In this document: in pieces, positions 15,534-24,242 of the stretch
Position numbering within the stretch: the first letter of the stretch is position 1
Layout of the letters: each line of letters starts with the position of its first letter
NCBI RefSeq assembly: GCF_001428005.1
Contig: NZ_LMSB01000034.1
Location: 460,388 to 524,387 of the forward strand
Origin: Arthrobacter sp. Soil736
Lineage (GTDB): Bacteria > Actinomycetota > Actinomycetes > Actinomycetales > Micrococcaceae
Length of the DNA: 64,000 bases
Direction: 5' to 3'
Notes under the pieces: model-generated
Seen by the model: only the letters and a program-made list of their open reading frames with translations
What the model was told of the DNA's origin: nothing
Database searches by the model: none
Position numbers and translations under genes: made by a program

Positions 15534-16985
15534 GATCCGGGCCCGCTTCTCCACGCGGACTTCCACCAGCACGCCCGCCACGAAGAGCACCGGGACTGCT
15601 GCCAGGAGTGCCACGGCGGTTTCGGTGCTTCCCCCGATCAGGGACGTGAAGTTGCTGACCACGAGGTAAAGCACCCAGGCGAGCAGCACGGATGCCAGCA
15701 CCGGGGCTATCAGCGTCTGCCAGGACTGCCCCGGCACCGGCTCCCGGCGGAAATAGGCGACGACGGCCAGCGAGGACAGCATGTACAGCACCAGCAGTGC
15801 CGCAACAGCGAGTCCGCTGAACCAGGAGAAGAGAGTCAGCACCGGGTCCATGGCCAGCAGCGCAAACGGCGCCACGAGAAGCACGGCCACCGCCGTCTGG
15901 ATCCAGGCCGCCACCGCGGGCGCGCGGTACTTGTTGGTCCGCGCCACGATTGCGGGCATGGAGCCGCGCAGCGCCAGCGAATGAAGGTAGCGGTTGATGC
16001 CGTTGTGGAAGGCAATGATGCCGGCCAGCAGGGACGTCACCAGCAGGACGCCGGCGGTGACGCCTGCCCACGGTCCGAACATCTCAACGAGCGGGCCGAT
16101 CACGAACGAGGTCGCGTCGCCGGACTCGAGTGCAGCCCCTGCCGCGTCGGCAACGTGGGACGGACCGTAGAAGCTGACCAGCATCCAGGTGATGAAGGAG
16201 AAGAAGACGGCGATGATGCCCACGGAGAGATACGTGGCCCGCGCAACGGTCCGGTGCGGGTCCTTGGCTTCGGCGGAGTAGATGGCCGTGGATTCGAAGC
16301 CGAACATGGAGGCCACCGCGAACATGATGGCAACGCCGGGAGCTCCGCTGGCGATGGCTTCCGGCGCGAACGAGGCCGCGAGGTCCAGCCCTTCGGGGCC
16401 GCCGCCCTTGAACAGGACGGTGAATCCGAACATCAGCAGAATAGCAACTTCCAGGCCCACCAGGACCGCAAGGACGCGGGCGCCCAGCTCGATGTTCATG
16501 GATCCCAGGACCTGGACACCGGCCATGGTGACCAGCGCGAGCAGCCACCAGGGAACCGTTAGCCCGGCGGATGCCAGGAGGCCGGAGAATGCGGCACCGT
16601 ATAGCCCGTACATCGCGGCCTGCACGGTGCTGTAGGCCAGCAGGGCCAGCCACGCCGCCCCGGCGCCGACCTTCCGCCCGAACGCTGCTGTGACATAGGC
16701 GTAAAAGGCACCGTTGGTCTGCACCTTCCGGCTCATGGCCACAAAGCCGACGGCGAAGATCACAATGACGATGCCGACGACGAGGTAGGCGCCCGGGGCG
16801 CCGGCACCGTTGCCGAGCGCGGCCGCCAGGGGTGCTGCTCCGACGATTCCGGTCAGCGGGGCCTGGGCGGACAGGACAAAGAAGAGAATGCCCAGCACAC
16901 CGATGCTGCCGGCGCGCAGGGCGGTGGAGTGTTCCTGGCGTGGACTGGATTCTGCTGTCCGGGACTCGGAATTGGAAATACTCAT
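15510..16985 (-). CDS. APC-superfamily amino acid/amine permease
   Basis: 491 aa, about 12 helices. The N-terminal APC motif is present (GSIGVLGILFFVLSAQAPLT, then a glycine-rich first half GAGAPGAYLVVGIVIVIFAV), as is GFESTAIYSAEAKDPHRTVA in the helix 6 to 7 region. I chose ATG 16985 because AAGAAGGA lies eight bases upstream. Upstream on the same strand is the remnant of a flavin amine oxidase, which suggests an amine or amino acid substrate. About 200 bp of leader DNA (16986-17202) shows no further gene. Confidence 0.85.
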   Translation of the reverse strand: MSISNSESRTAESSPRQEHSTALRAGSIGVLGILFFVLSAQAPLTGIVGAAPLAAALGNGAGAPGAYLVVGIVIVIFAVGFVAMSRKVQTNGAFYAYVTAAFGRKVGAGAAWLALLAYSTVQAAMYGLYGAAFSGLLASAGLTVPWWLLALVTMAGVQVLGSMNIELGARVLAVLVGLEVAILLMFGFTVLFKGGGPEGLDLAASFAPEAIASGAPGVAIMFAVASMFGFESTAIYSAEAKDPHRTVARATYLSVGIIAVFFSFITWMLVSFYGPSHVADAAGAALESGDATSFVIGPLVEMFGPWAGVTAGVLLVTSLLAGIIAFHNGINRYLHSLALRGSMPAIVARTNKYRAPAVAAWIQTAVAVLLVAPFALLAMDPVLTLFSWFSGLAVAALLVLYMLSSLAVVAYFRREPVPGQSWQTLIAPVLASVLLAWVLYLVVSNFTSLIGGSTETAVALLAAVPVLFVAGVLVEVRVEKRARILEPEFAG

Positions 16986-17202
16986 TTGATCCTTCTTAAC
17001 GGTCATGAGTGTTGGGAAAGGTTCTTGGGGGGCGACGGCGCCGGTTTGTCTGTGGGCTGTTTCGCAGGGTGAGGGCCGCGCAAGCGGGCTGCGCCGTGAC
17101 ATCCAGAATGGCACTGATGTCCGGGGGCGTCTTGTCAAGCAGCGATCAGTTATTGTTCCTGAGCGCAGTCACGCCGGGGACTGCCGGTTTGCCAGCATGG
17201 AC

Positions 17203-17326
17203 TAAGCGCCTTTGGCGGCCTCCATGCCGCTTTCGATGGCACCGTCGATAAATCCGCCCCAGCCGTTGGCGATATCGGAGCCGGCAAACAGGATCCGGCC
17301 GTGTGCCGCCTGCATGGCCCGGACGC
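17203..17326 (-). pseudogene. Flavin-containing amine oxidase remnant (C-terminus)
   Basis: On the minus strand, 17241-17300 encodes GRILFAGSDIANGWGGFIDG, the FAD-contact region at the end of MAO-type amine oxidases, followed by AIESGME. The reading frame is then disturbed, and the rest of the gene (about 400 residues) is absent. It lies just upstream of the APC permease, where an intact monoamine oxidase gene would make sense. Confidence 0.7.
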
Positions 17327-17454
17327 TGTTTGCTGCCCTTGACGGCCTGGTTCTCCAGTACCTCGCGGGAGTGGATCGCGCCCTTATCGCCGCGTCGCTT
17401 GAGGAAGTTCACGACGTACTGCTGCTTCGGACCGGCGCCGGCGGGCAGGCTTAG
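17320..17454 (+). pseudogene. TetR-type regulator remnant (C-terminal end)
   Basis: On the plus strand from 17320 the frame reads RTLFAALDGLVLQYLAGVDR and ends EEVHDVLLLRTGAGGQA with a TAG at 17452. This is the pattern of the last helices of TetR-family ligand domains. The DNA-binding half is missing. It abuts the oxidase remnant with no space, so a single deletion probably removed most of both genes. Confidence 0.5.
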
Positions 17455-17599
17455 GCGCCGCCCGGACGCAGCTGTTCGCCTGGCGTCAAGAGCCGTTCGC
17501 GGATACACAAGACGCCCCGGAGGCAGCCGGGGCAGACTCGAGACATAGCCTCAGGCCATGCTGGCCGGTGCGCATTGCCTACTCGAAGTGGAGTACCCC

Positions 17600-19009
17600 A
17601 TGGAAACTTACGACGCCCTCCTGGCCTCGATCACCCCGGACTCGGGCGAAACCCGGACCATCCTTGACCCCGCCACCGGCACCATTGTCGGAGAAGCACC
17701 CGTGCACACCGTCGAGGACCTGGAGCGGGCCATCACTGCCGCCGAGACAGCCCAGCCGGGCTGGGCTGCCCTGGGCCACGAGGCCCGGAGCGCCGCGCTG
17801 CTCAAGGCGGCGGACGCCGTCGAACGCTCCGCCGAAGAACTCGCCCGGCTGCTCTCCCGCGAGCAGGGCAAACCCCTGAACGGCCCCAACGCCCGCTTCG
17901 AAGTCGGCGCCTGCGCCGCTTGGCTCCGCGCCACCGCCGCCACCGTGCTCAACCCCGAAATCGTGGTGGACGACGGCGAAACGTACGCCGAACTGCACTA
18001 CAAGCCCATCGGCGTCGTCGGCGCCATCGGCCCGTGGAACTGGCCCATGATGATCACCATCTGGCAGATCGCCCCCGCCCTCCGGATGGGCAACACCGTG
18101 GTGGTCAAGCCCTCCAAGATGACCCCGCTGTCCGTCCTTGCCCTGGCCAAGGTCCTCAACGAGGAGCTCCCCGACGGCGTCCTCACCATCGTCTCGGGGG
18201 ACCGCGAGGTGGGTGCCCGCCTGGCCGAACACCCCGCCGTCGGAAAGATCATGTTCACCGGCTCCACCGCCGCCGGCCGGGCCATCATCAAATCCTCCGC
18301 GGACACCGTCAAGCGCCTCACGCTGGAACTGGGCGGCAACGACGCCGGCATCGTCCTGCCCGACGCCGACCCCAAAGCCATCGCCGAAGGCCTCTTCTGG
18401 GGCGCCTTCATCAACACCGGCCAGACCTGCGCCGCACTGAAGCGCCTCTATGTACACGACGACATCTACGACGCCGTATGCGAGGAGCTCACCAAGGTCG
18501 CCGCCGCCATGCCGATGGGCGTGGGCCTCGACGAGAACAACGTCCTGGGACCGCTGCAGAACAGGGCGCAGTACGACATCGTGGCCGGGCTCGTGGAAGC
18601 GGCCAGGGAATCCGGCGCCCGGATCCTGCTGGGCGGCAACCCGGACCCCGACCAGCCCGGACACTTCTACCCCGCCACGCTCGTGGCCGACATCGACAAC
18701 GACAACCCGCTGGTCGCCGAGGAGCAGTTCGGCCCCGCCCTGCCGATCATCCGCTACGGCACCGTGGACGAAGCCGTGGCCAAGGCCAACGCGCTCGACG
18801 TCGGACTCGGCGCCTCCGTCTGGTCCCCGGACATCGCCGCCGCACGCCAGGTCGCTGCCCGGATCCAGGCCGGCACGGTGTGGATCAACAAGCACGGCGC
18901 CGTCGACCCCCGCGTTCCCTTCGGCGGAGCCAAGCAGTCCGGCTACGGCCTGGAATTCGGCGTCGAAGGCCTCAAGGCCCTCGGCGTGCCGCAGGTCATC
19001 AACGGCTAA
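17600..19009 (+). CDS. NAD(P)-dependent aldehyde dehydrogenase
   Basis: 469 aa. Family landmarks: cofactor loop GPWNWPMMITIWQIAPALRM, KPSKMTPLSVLAL, the FTGSTAAGRAI glycine loop, the general base glutamate in LELGGNDAG and the nucleophilic cysteine in NTGQTCAALKRLYV. It converts an aldehyde to the acid. Placed next to amine oxidase genes, a natural role is oxidation of aryl- or alkyl-acetaldehydes, but substrate cannot be read from sequence. ATG 17600 has GGAG seven bases upstream. A TAGCCT box ends six bases before an in-frame ATG at 17558, so a leaderless start adding 14 residues is possible. Confidence 0.87.
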   Translation: METYDALLASITPDSGETRTILDPATGTIVGEAPVHTVEDLERAITAAETAQPGWAALGHEARSAALLKAADAVERSAEELARLLSREQGKPLNGPNARFEVGACAAWLRATAATVLNPEIVVDDGETYAELHYKPIGVVGAIGPWNWPMMITIWQIAPALRMGNTVVVKPSKMTPLSVLALAKVLNEELPDGVLTIVSGDREVGARLAEHPAVGKIMFTGSTAAGRAIIKSSADTVKRLTLELGGNDAGIVLPDADPKAIAEGLFWGAFINTGQTCAALKRLYVHDDIYDAVCEELTKVAAAMPMGVGLDENNVLGPLQNRAQYDIVAGLVEAARESGARILLGGNPDPDQPGHFYPATLVADIDNDNPLVAEEQFGPALPIIRYGTVDEAVAKANALDVGLGASVWSPDIAAARQVAARIQAGTVWINKHGAVDPRVPFGGAKQSGYGLEFGVEGLKALGVPQVING

Positions 19010-19038
19010 GTTTTCCGGCGCTGCATGACGACGGCGAC

Positions 19039-19066
19039 GGGCCGGGGCGCCAAAAGCACCCGGCCC
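19039..19066. terminator. Hairpin between convergent genes
   Basis: GGGCCGGG (19039-19046) and CCCGGCCC (19059-19066) pair over a 12-nt loop, between the ends of the aldehyde dehydrogenase and ZIP transporter genes. An outer GTTTTCC...GGAAAAC pair surrounds it. Confidence 0.5.
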
Positions 19067-19102
19067 TTAGTCCCGGGAAAACCTGCGGCAGTGGCAGCAG
19101 CA

Positions 19103-20335
19103 TTAGGCCTGGACGAGCAGCCCCGTAGCGAACATCATGGCGATTCCGAGGATGACTCCGGTGGCGGTCAGCGGCGTAAGTGTCCGGCCGGTTCCGTCCT
19201 TGAGCATGGGCAGCAGTTTGATGGCGACCTGGCCGACAGCTCCGGCGCCCAGCCCCAGGAGGAATGCGGCGAGGGTGGGCTGGTAGACCGTGGCTCCTAT
19301 CAGGGATCCGAGCACCGCGGGCGCCCCGGCAATGAGCCCCAGCAGCGCGAGGCGTCCGAACGGTGGGCGTTCCCTGGCCAGCGGCGTGACGATGGCGAGG
19401 CCTTCGGTGGTGTTGTGAACGGCGAAGCCGACGATAAGTGACGCGCCGAGGGCCAGTGACCCGACGGCATAGGCCGATCCGATCGCCAGGCCTTCGCCGA
19501 GGTTGTGCATTCCGATGCCGATGGCGATCAGCAAAGCCAACGTGCCGGGTGCGAGCGCGGCCGGCTCACCAGTGGTGAGAACGTTCCGGTGCCCGCGCAT
19601 CCAGGCGTCGGCGGCTTCCAGCATCAGGTAGGCGATGACGGCACCGAGGATGACGACGAGCGGACCTCCGAAGGAGGCGTTCCCGGAGACAAGTCCGAAG
19701 GCTTCGAGCGTGGCGTCGAAGGTCAGGAAGGCCAGCAGCCCGATGGTAAATCCAATGAGCCCCCGCACCCAGGCCGCGGATGAACGCCGCACGAATGGCA
19801 TCCAGAGCATTCCCATGGCCACGGGAATGACACCCACGTAGATTCCCAGCAGCGCCATAAGCCCGAAGAAGGAGCTGTCGCGCTCGGGGCTCAGCGAGGC
19901 AGCGTCGATGCCAGCGGTGATCTTGCCGCCGACGGAGGTCACGAGCGCCAGCTCGTAGGGGTCCCCGTCCACCCAGTTATAGCTGACGGTGATGGTGCTG
20001 GCCTCCATCGGGGCCATGGTGTCCCGGGTCTGGGTGAAGGCCGCGTAGTAGTCGGAGACGTTGACCTGGGCGATGGCCACAGGGTCCGGCCCCTCGTTGC
20101 GGACCGTGAGGATTATCTGGCCAGGCGTGAGGCGGATGCCCTCCACCGCGACCTCTTCCTTGGGAGGAATCCCCTGGCCGAGCCGGGACAGTCCGGGTCC
20201 GTTCAGCAAGGAGAACAGGCCCAGGAGGACTGCTATGAGCACCAGGGGCCCCAGTCCGAGCAGCCAGCGAGGCTTCGGTCGCCTCAGTGCGGTGCCGCCT
20301 TGAGTGGTTGTCTCAGGGATGTCTGTCCGTGTCAT
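19103..20335 (-). CDS. ZIP-family metal transporter with an N-terminal extracytoplasmic domain
   Basis: 410 aa. The C-terminal 240 residues are a ZIP transporter: helix 4 has GIGMHNLGEGLAIGSA and helix 5 FAVHNTTEGLAIVTPLARER, the paired H-N-x-x-E-G metal sites. In front of it is an anchor helix (about 26-44) and an outside domain (about 50-150: GIRLTPGQIILTVRNEGPDP, TITVSYNWVDGDPYELALVT) that looks like a beta-sandwich and is not part of normal ZIP proteins. The gene overlaps the multicopper oxidase gene by 4 bp. With the DtxR/MntR-type regulator divergent, Mn, Zn or Fe import is likely. Confidence 0.85.
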   Translation of the reverse strand: MTRTDIPETTTQGGTALRRPKPRWLLGLGPLVLIAVLLGLFSLLNGPGLSRLGQGIPPKEEVAVEGIRLTPGQIILTVRNEGPDPVAIAQVNVSDYYAAFTQTRDTMAPMEASTITVSYNWVDGDPYELALVTSVGGKITAGIDAASLSPERDSSFFGLMALLGIYVGVIPVAMGMLWMPFVRRSSAAWVRGLIGFTIGLLAFLTFDATLEAFGLVSGNASFGGPLVVILGAVIAYLMLEAADAWMRGHRNVLTTGEPAALAPGTLALLIAIGIGMHNLGEGLAIGSAYAVGSLALGASLIVGFAVHNTTEGLAIVTPLARERPPFGRLALLGLIAGAPAVLGSLIGATVYQPTLAAFLLGLGAGAVGQVAIKLLPMLKDGTGRTLTPLTATGVILGIAMMFATGLLVQA

Positions 20336-21393
20336 GATGCGCTCACCTCGAAGAAGCCCATCCAGCCCAGTTCAGCGAATTCGGTCTTGTGCGCGTGGAA
20401 CATGTACTTGCCCGGGTACGGGAAGCGAAGCTCCAGCATGCCGCGCTGCCCCTGCACCTGCGAGACGGTGTCCGTGTATTCGCTCGGGGTCAGCATCGTT
20501 CCGGTCGGGTAGTAGTGGAAGAAGTTCGCGTGTATGTGGAACGAGTTGATGGGGTCGTATTCCAGCACGTTGATCAGGTGGATCCGGACCAGTTCGTTCT
20601 GCTTGACCTGCACGGGGAAGTCCATGAAATGGAAGGGCAGGCCGTTGACCGAATAAAACTCGTTGTCGTCTCCCCCGTCGGTGTTGTACCCGTTCATCAC
20701 CATGACCATTTCATTGTCGGCCTTCGGGCGGCCCTTCTTGGGCTCGATGATGAAGCCGCCGTAGAGGCCCTTGGCGATGTGCGGAGCCAGGGGCGACTGG
20801 TGGCAGTGGTACAGGTGGGTGCCGAAGGGCGTGGCATCGAATTCATAGGTGAAGCTCTGCCCGGGGGCAATGGATCCGGCCCCGATGCCGGGGGTGCCGT
20901 CCATCTCGGCCCGGTGGATCCCGTGGAAGTGAATGGTGTGCGGGTGCGCACCGGCGTTGGTGAAGTGGATCCGCAGCGCATCCCCTTCGCGGGCCCAGAG
21001 CGTCGGTCCGGGGATCCGGCCGTTGTAGCTCCAGCCCGGGAATGTCACACCGGGGGCGATCTCGAAGTCCTTATCCACCGCGACGATGTCCCATTCCCGC
21101 AGCGTCTGGCCATCAGCCAGGGTGCTGGTCTTGCCGCGGTCAAAGTCGTGAAGGATTGCGGTGGGGTCGATGCCGGCCCGCTCAGGCAGCACGGAACCAC
21201 CGGCGAATCCTGCATGCCCGGCGTGGTTTCCCGTATGGGCAGGGTGGTGACCGGCCGCAGCATGCCCCGGATCCTGCACTGCCCCGGGCACCCACGACGC
21301 CAGGGCGGGCACGGCGGCGAGCGCCGCGGCGCCGGAGAGCATGGTCCTCCGGCTCGGCCGCGCGCCTGCGGCTGATTCAGGCCACCGCTCCAT
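20332..21393 (-). CDS. Two-domain multicopper oxidase, Tat-exported
   Basis: 353 aa. The N-terminus has a twin-arginine signal (SRRTMLSGAAALAAVPALA) followed by a His-rich linker (AGHHPAHTGNHAGHAG). The copper motifs are HTIHFHGIHR, GTHLYHCHQSPLAPHI, HIHANFFHYY and YMFHAHKTEFAELGWMGFFE. Two cupredoxin domains make it a small laccase or nitrite-reductase-like oxidase; a metallo-oxidase acting on Mn(II), Fe(II) or Cu(I) is also possible. Its ATGA overlap with the ZIP transporter gene shows translational coupling. Start ATG at 21393 has GGAG upstream. Confidence 0.88.
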   Translation of the reverse strand: MERWPESAAGARPSRRTMLSGAAALAAVPALASWVPGAVQDPGHAAAGHHPAHTGNHAGHAGFAGGSVLPERAGIDPTAILHDFDRGKTSTLADGQTLREWDIVAVDKDFEIAPGVTFPGWSYNGRIPGPTLWAREGDALRIHFTNAGAHPHTIHFHGIHRAEMDGTPGIGAGSIAPGQSFTYEFDATPFGTHLYHCHQSPLAPHIAKGLYGGFIIEPKKGRPKADNEMVMVMNGYNTDGGDDNEFYSVNGLPFHFMDFPVQVKQNELVRIHLINVLEYDPINSFHIHANFFHYYPTGTMLTPSEYTDTVSQVQGQRGMLELRFPYPGKYMFHAHKTEFAELGWMGFFEVSAS

Positions 21394-21418
21394 CGGATCT
21401 CCAATGAGAGAACAATTT

Positions 21419-21436
21419 TGTTAGGCCAGTCTAACA
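21419..21436. promoter_or_regulatory. DtxR/MntR-type operator
   Basis: TGTTAG-GCCAGT-CTAACA, a perfect inverted repeat, lies between the oxidase start (21393) and the regulator start (21464). It overlaps the place of the -35 box for the regulator's TAGTAT -10 (21452-21457). It resembles DtxR-family boxes (TTAGG...CCTAA). Confidence 0.65.
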
Positions 21437-21451
21437 TTCATGTTCTGTTGG

Positions 21452-21457
21452 TAGTAT
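21452..21457 (+). promoter_or_regulatory. -10 box of a leaderless regulator transcript
   Basis: TAGTAT, then exactly six bases, then ATG at 21464; no SD sequence. Confidence 0.5.
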
Positions 21458-21463
21458 CGGATC

Positions 21464-22138
21464 ATGAGCGTCTCCGAACTTAGTTCCGCCGCCCAGGACT
21501 ACCTCAAGATGATTTGGTCGGCCACGGAATGGTCGGCGACCCCGATCACCGTCGGGGCGATGGCAGAGCGGATGGGCGTGAAGCCGTCCACCGTATCGGA
21601 CGGGATCAGGCGGCTCGCCAAACAGGGGCTGGTCACCCACGCGCCGTATGGAAGTATCGAGCTGACCCGGACGGGGAACGATCACGCGGTCGAAATGGTG
21701 CGCAGGCACCGGCTCCTGGAGACATTCCTCGTGAAAGTTCTGGGTTATGGCTGGGACGAGGTGCACGATGAGGCTGAGATTCTCGAGCATGCCGTTTCGG
21801 CCACGATGATCACGCGCATTGATGAACTGCTCGGGCACCCGGTCCGCGATCCCCACGGGGATCCGATACCGTCGCCGGACGGCCAGCTGCGCCCGCCGCA
21901 GGGAGTCCGGCTGGCCGCCGTGGATCCGGACAGGCCGCTGACGATCACCAGGATTTCCGATGCTGATCCGGATATGCTGCGGTACTTCACCGAGCTCGGA
22001 CTGGCACCGGATACCCGGCTCACCGTACTGGCTCACCGCCCGTACGCCGACGTCACGACGATCCGCCTGCCGGACCGCGACCTGGACATTGACCTGGGCC
22101 CGTCAGCAGCAGAATCCATCTGGGTCATCGCCAGCTAG
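21464..22138 (+). CDS. DtxR/MntR-family metal-dependent repressor
   Basis: 224 aa. The winged helix is at about residues 5-70 (SAAQDYLKMIWSATEW, MAERMGVKPSTVSDGIRRLA, KQGLVTHAPYGSIELT), followed by the dimerisation and metal domain (RRHRLLETFLVKVLGYGWDE, VHDEAEILEHAVS, with His and Glu ligands typical of the family). A C-terminal SH3-like domain (FeoA type) follows from about 145. Full-length for the three-domain group. Divergent from the ZIP/oxidase operon and probably self-regulated through the operator at 21419-21436. Mn or Fe sensing cannot be decided from sequence. Confidence 0.87.
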   Translation: MSVSELSSAAQDYLKMIWSATEWSATPITVGAMAERMGVKPSTVSDGIRRLAKQGLVTHAPYGSIELTRTGNDHAVEMVRRHRLLETFLVKVLGYGWDEVHDEAEILEHAVSATMITRIDELLGHPVRDPHGDPIPSPDGQLRPPQGVRLAAVDPDRPLTITRISDADPDMLRYFTELGLAPDTRLTVLAHRPYADVTTIRLPDRDLDIDLGPSAAESIWVIAS

Positions 22139-22183
22139 CCCGACAAGCGGACGCGCGGCGCGCGCCTCAGGAAGCGCTTCCCG

Positions 22184-24085
22184 TCACACTGTCTCGGACA
22201 GTCCTGCCCGCAGGAGCGGCGCGAAGAACGTGGCGAGCTCGGCTGCCGCCGTGAGCGGCAGGACGTTCGCCACGTACTGGTCCGGGCGCACCACCACGAC
22301 GACGCCGCCACGATCAAGGCCGCGCAGTTCGAAGATGTCGGCAGTGGGATCGGTGCCGTAGACGTTCTCCAGGTAGGTGAGCTTGAACGGGCCGACTTCC
22401 GGCTTGAACACCGCCGGGACTGTGCCGATGTCGATGCCCGTGTGGTCCTGCTGGTAGATGACCTTCACATCGAACCAGGCGTCGCGGTCGGCGCCTTCGG
22501 GTGTGGCGGCGAGCGGCGAGTCCGTCGCGCTCGCCAGCCATGCGGCCAGGTCCGCGGTCGGCGAGGAGGCGCCCGCAACGGCCGCGTCGGCGAAGACGTA
22601 GATCCGCCACCTGCCGTCCGCCTTCGCCTGGTGGCCCAGGTGCACCGGGTTGGTGTCGCAGACCCGCACAACGGGCGCGGACTTGAAGCGCTTGCCGATG
22701 GTGAACCCGGCGGCCAGGTCCTGGTGCGTCGGCTCGCCGATGAGCACGGACGGGGCGTACTGGGTCATGAACCCGGCGGGGAACTCGGCGGTGTTTACGT
22801 AGAAGTCCTCGAGCTCGGAGGGGCTATCAAATTCCTCGGGCTTCTTCGCCATGAGCGTGGACCACTCCTTGTCGAAGTCGATGAGGTTCTTCGCAATGAC
22901 CTGGCGCTCGGCCGAGTAGGTGGACAGCAGGCTCTCCGGGCTGCGGCCCTCAAGCACGTGGCCGAGCTTCCAGCCCAGGTTGAAGCCGTCCTGCATGGAG
23001 ACGTTCATGCCCTGGCCGGCCTTGGCACTGTGCGTGTGGCAGGCGTCGCCGGTGATGAATACGCGGGGCGTGCGGCTGCCCCGCTCGTGCGGGAGGACGT
23101 CGTCGAACCGGTCGGTCAGGCGATGGCCCACCTCGTACACGCTGTGCCACGCGACGTTGCGTACGTCGAGCGTGTAGGGGTGGAGGATGTCGTTCGCCTT
23201 GGCGATGATCTGCTCAATGGTGGTGCTGCGGACGGCGCCCTTGTCATTGGGGTCCACTTCGCCGAGGTCGACGTACATGCGGAAGAGGTGGCCGCCTTCG
23301 CGCGGGATCAGCAGGATGCTGCCGCCCTGGCCGGACTGGATGGCACATTTCAGGCGGATGTCGGGGAAGTCCGTGGCGGCAAGGACGTCCATGACGCCCC
23401 AGGCGTGGTTGGCCTGGTCGCCGGCGAGCGTGCAGCCGATCGACTCGCGGACCTTGCTCCGCGCGCCGTCCGCGCCGACGACGTACTTGGCCCGGACAAT
23501 GCGCTCCCGGCCTTCGTCGGGGCCTGCCGTGTGGATGAGGGTCACGGTGACCGGGTACTCGCCTTCACCGGTGACCTCGAGGCTCCGGAACTCATAGCCG
23601 TAGTCCGGCGCCATGCGGGCGGGCGAGTTTGCCATGAACTCCGCGAAGTAGTCCAGCACGCGGGCCTGGTTGACGATGAGGTGCGGGAATTCGCTGATGC
23701 CCGCCGGGTCGTCGATGGCGCGGGCGGCACGGACAATGCGGGAGTGATCCGCAGGGTCCGGCTTCCAGAATGCCATTTCGGTGATGCGGTATGCCTCGGC
23801 GATGATCCGCTCGGCGAAGCCGAAGGCCTGGAAGGTCTCGACGCTCCGGGCCTGGATGCCGTCGGCCTGGCCGATGGCGAGCCTGCCGCCGCGGCGCTCC
23901 ACGATCCGCGTGGTGACGCCCGGGAACTGGGAGAGCTGCGCGGCGGTGAGCATGCCGGCGGGTCCGGTGCCCACAATGAGCACATCAACCTCGTCTGGAA
24001 GTTCGGCGGGCCGGTCGATGCCGACGCCGGCGGCGGGCTGGACTCGCGGGTCTCCGGATACGTAGCCGTGGTGGTGGAAATGCAC
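22184..24085 (-). CDS. FAD-dependent aromatic hydroxylase (phenol / 3-hydroxybenzoate 4-monooxygenase type)
   Basis: 633 aa. The N-terminal FAD fold has VDVLIVGTGPAGMLTAAQLS (about 33-52); the second FAD motif is VFITGDACHTHSAKAGQGMN with SMQDGFNLGWKLGHVL (about 345-380). The C-terminal 180 residues are the thioredoxin-like dimerisation domain of phenol hydroxylases. The length matches 3-hydroxybenzoate 4-monooxygenase (MobA). It is divergent from the homoprotocatechuate operon, and no HpaBC hydroxylase is present, so para-hydroxylation of 3-hydroxyphenylacetate to homoprotocatechuate is an attractive but unproven role. GTG start; the N-terminus is unusually His-rich (MHFHHHGY). Confidence 0.83.
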   Translation of the reverse strand: MHFHHHGYVSGDPRVQPAAGVGIDRPAELPDEVDVLIVGTGPAGMLTAAQLSQFPGVTTRIVERRGGRLAIGQADGIQARSVETFQAFGFAERIIAEAYRITEMAFWKPDPADHSRIVRAARAIDDPAGISEFPHLIVNQARVLDYFAEFMANSPARMAPDYGYEFRSLEVTGEGEYPVTVTLIHTAGPDEGRERIVRAKYVVGADGARSKVRESIGCTLAGDQANHAWGVMDVLAATDFPDIRLKCAIQSGQGGSILLIPREGGHLFRMYVDLGEVDPNDKGAVRSTTIEQIIAKANDILHPYTLDVRNVAWHSVYEVGHRLTDRFDDVLPHERGSRTPRVFITGDACHTHSAKAGQGMNVSMQDGFNLGWKLGHVLEGRSPESLLSTYSAERQVIAKNLIDFDKEWSTLMAKKPEEFDSPSELEDFYVNTAEFPAGFMTQYAPSVLIGEPTHQDLAAGFTIGKRFKSAPVVRVCDTNPVHLGHQAKADGRWRIYVFADAAVAGASSPTADLAAWLASATDSPLAATPEGADRDAWFDVKVIYQQDHTGIDIGTVPAVFKPEVGPFKLTYLENVYGTDPTADIFELRGLDRGGVVVVVRPDQYVANVLPLTAAAELATFFAPLLRAGLSETV

Positions 24086-24131
24086 GGGGTTTCCTCACTT
24101 CGTTGTGTGGCTGTCTAGGGCCGTCATTTGT

Positions 24132-24166
24132 GTTCGATATCAGAACTATGCGTTCGATAATAGAAA
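24132..24166. promoter_or_regulatory. Two direct GTTCGATA repeats in the divergent promoter
   Basis: GTTCGATATCAGAAC (24132-24146) and GTTCGATAATAGAAA (24152-24166) are 20 bp apart, on one face of the helix. The GTTCGATA core is like IclR-family operators. They lie just upstream of the hydroxylase gene. Confidence 0.5.
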
Positions 24167-24242
24167 TCTATTGCTGATCAAAAACTGTACGCAGATATGA
24201 CCTGCGTTACAAGTGCCCGAAAAACTCCCGGAAAATCAGGGG

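Noticed and set aside
16986..17202. Riboswitch in the long leader of the APC permease gene
   Set aside because: No conserved riboswitch core or matching stem set could be recognised.
17146..17508. 120-aa minus-strand frame
   Set aside because: It reads the amine oxidase and TetR remnants in wrong frames.
17579..18895. 438-aa minus-strand frame opposite the aldehyde dehydrogenase
   Set aside because: Val/Gly/Asp-rich antisense shadow.
22442..24118. 558-aa plus-strand frame opposite the FAD hydroxylase
   Set aside because: Antisense shadow with no domain.
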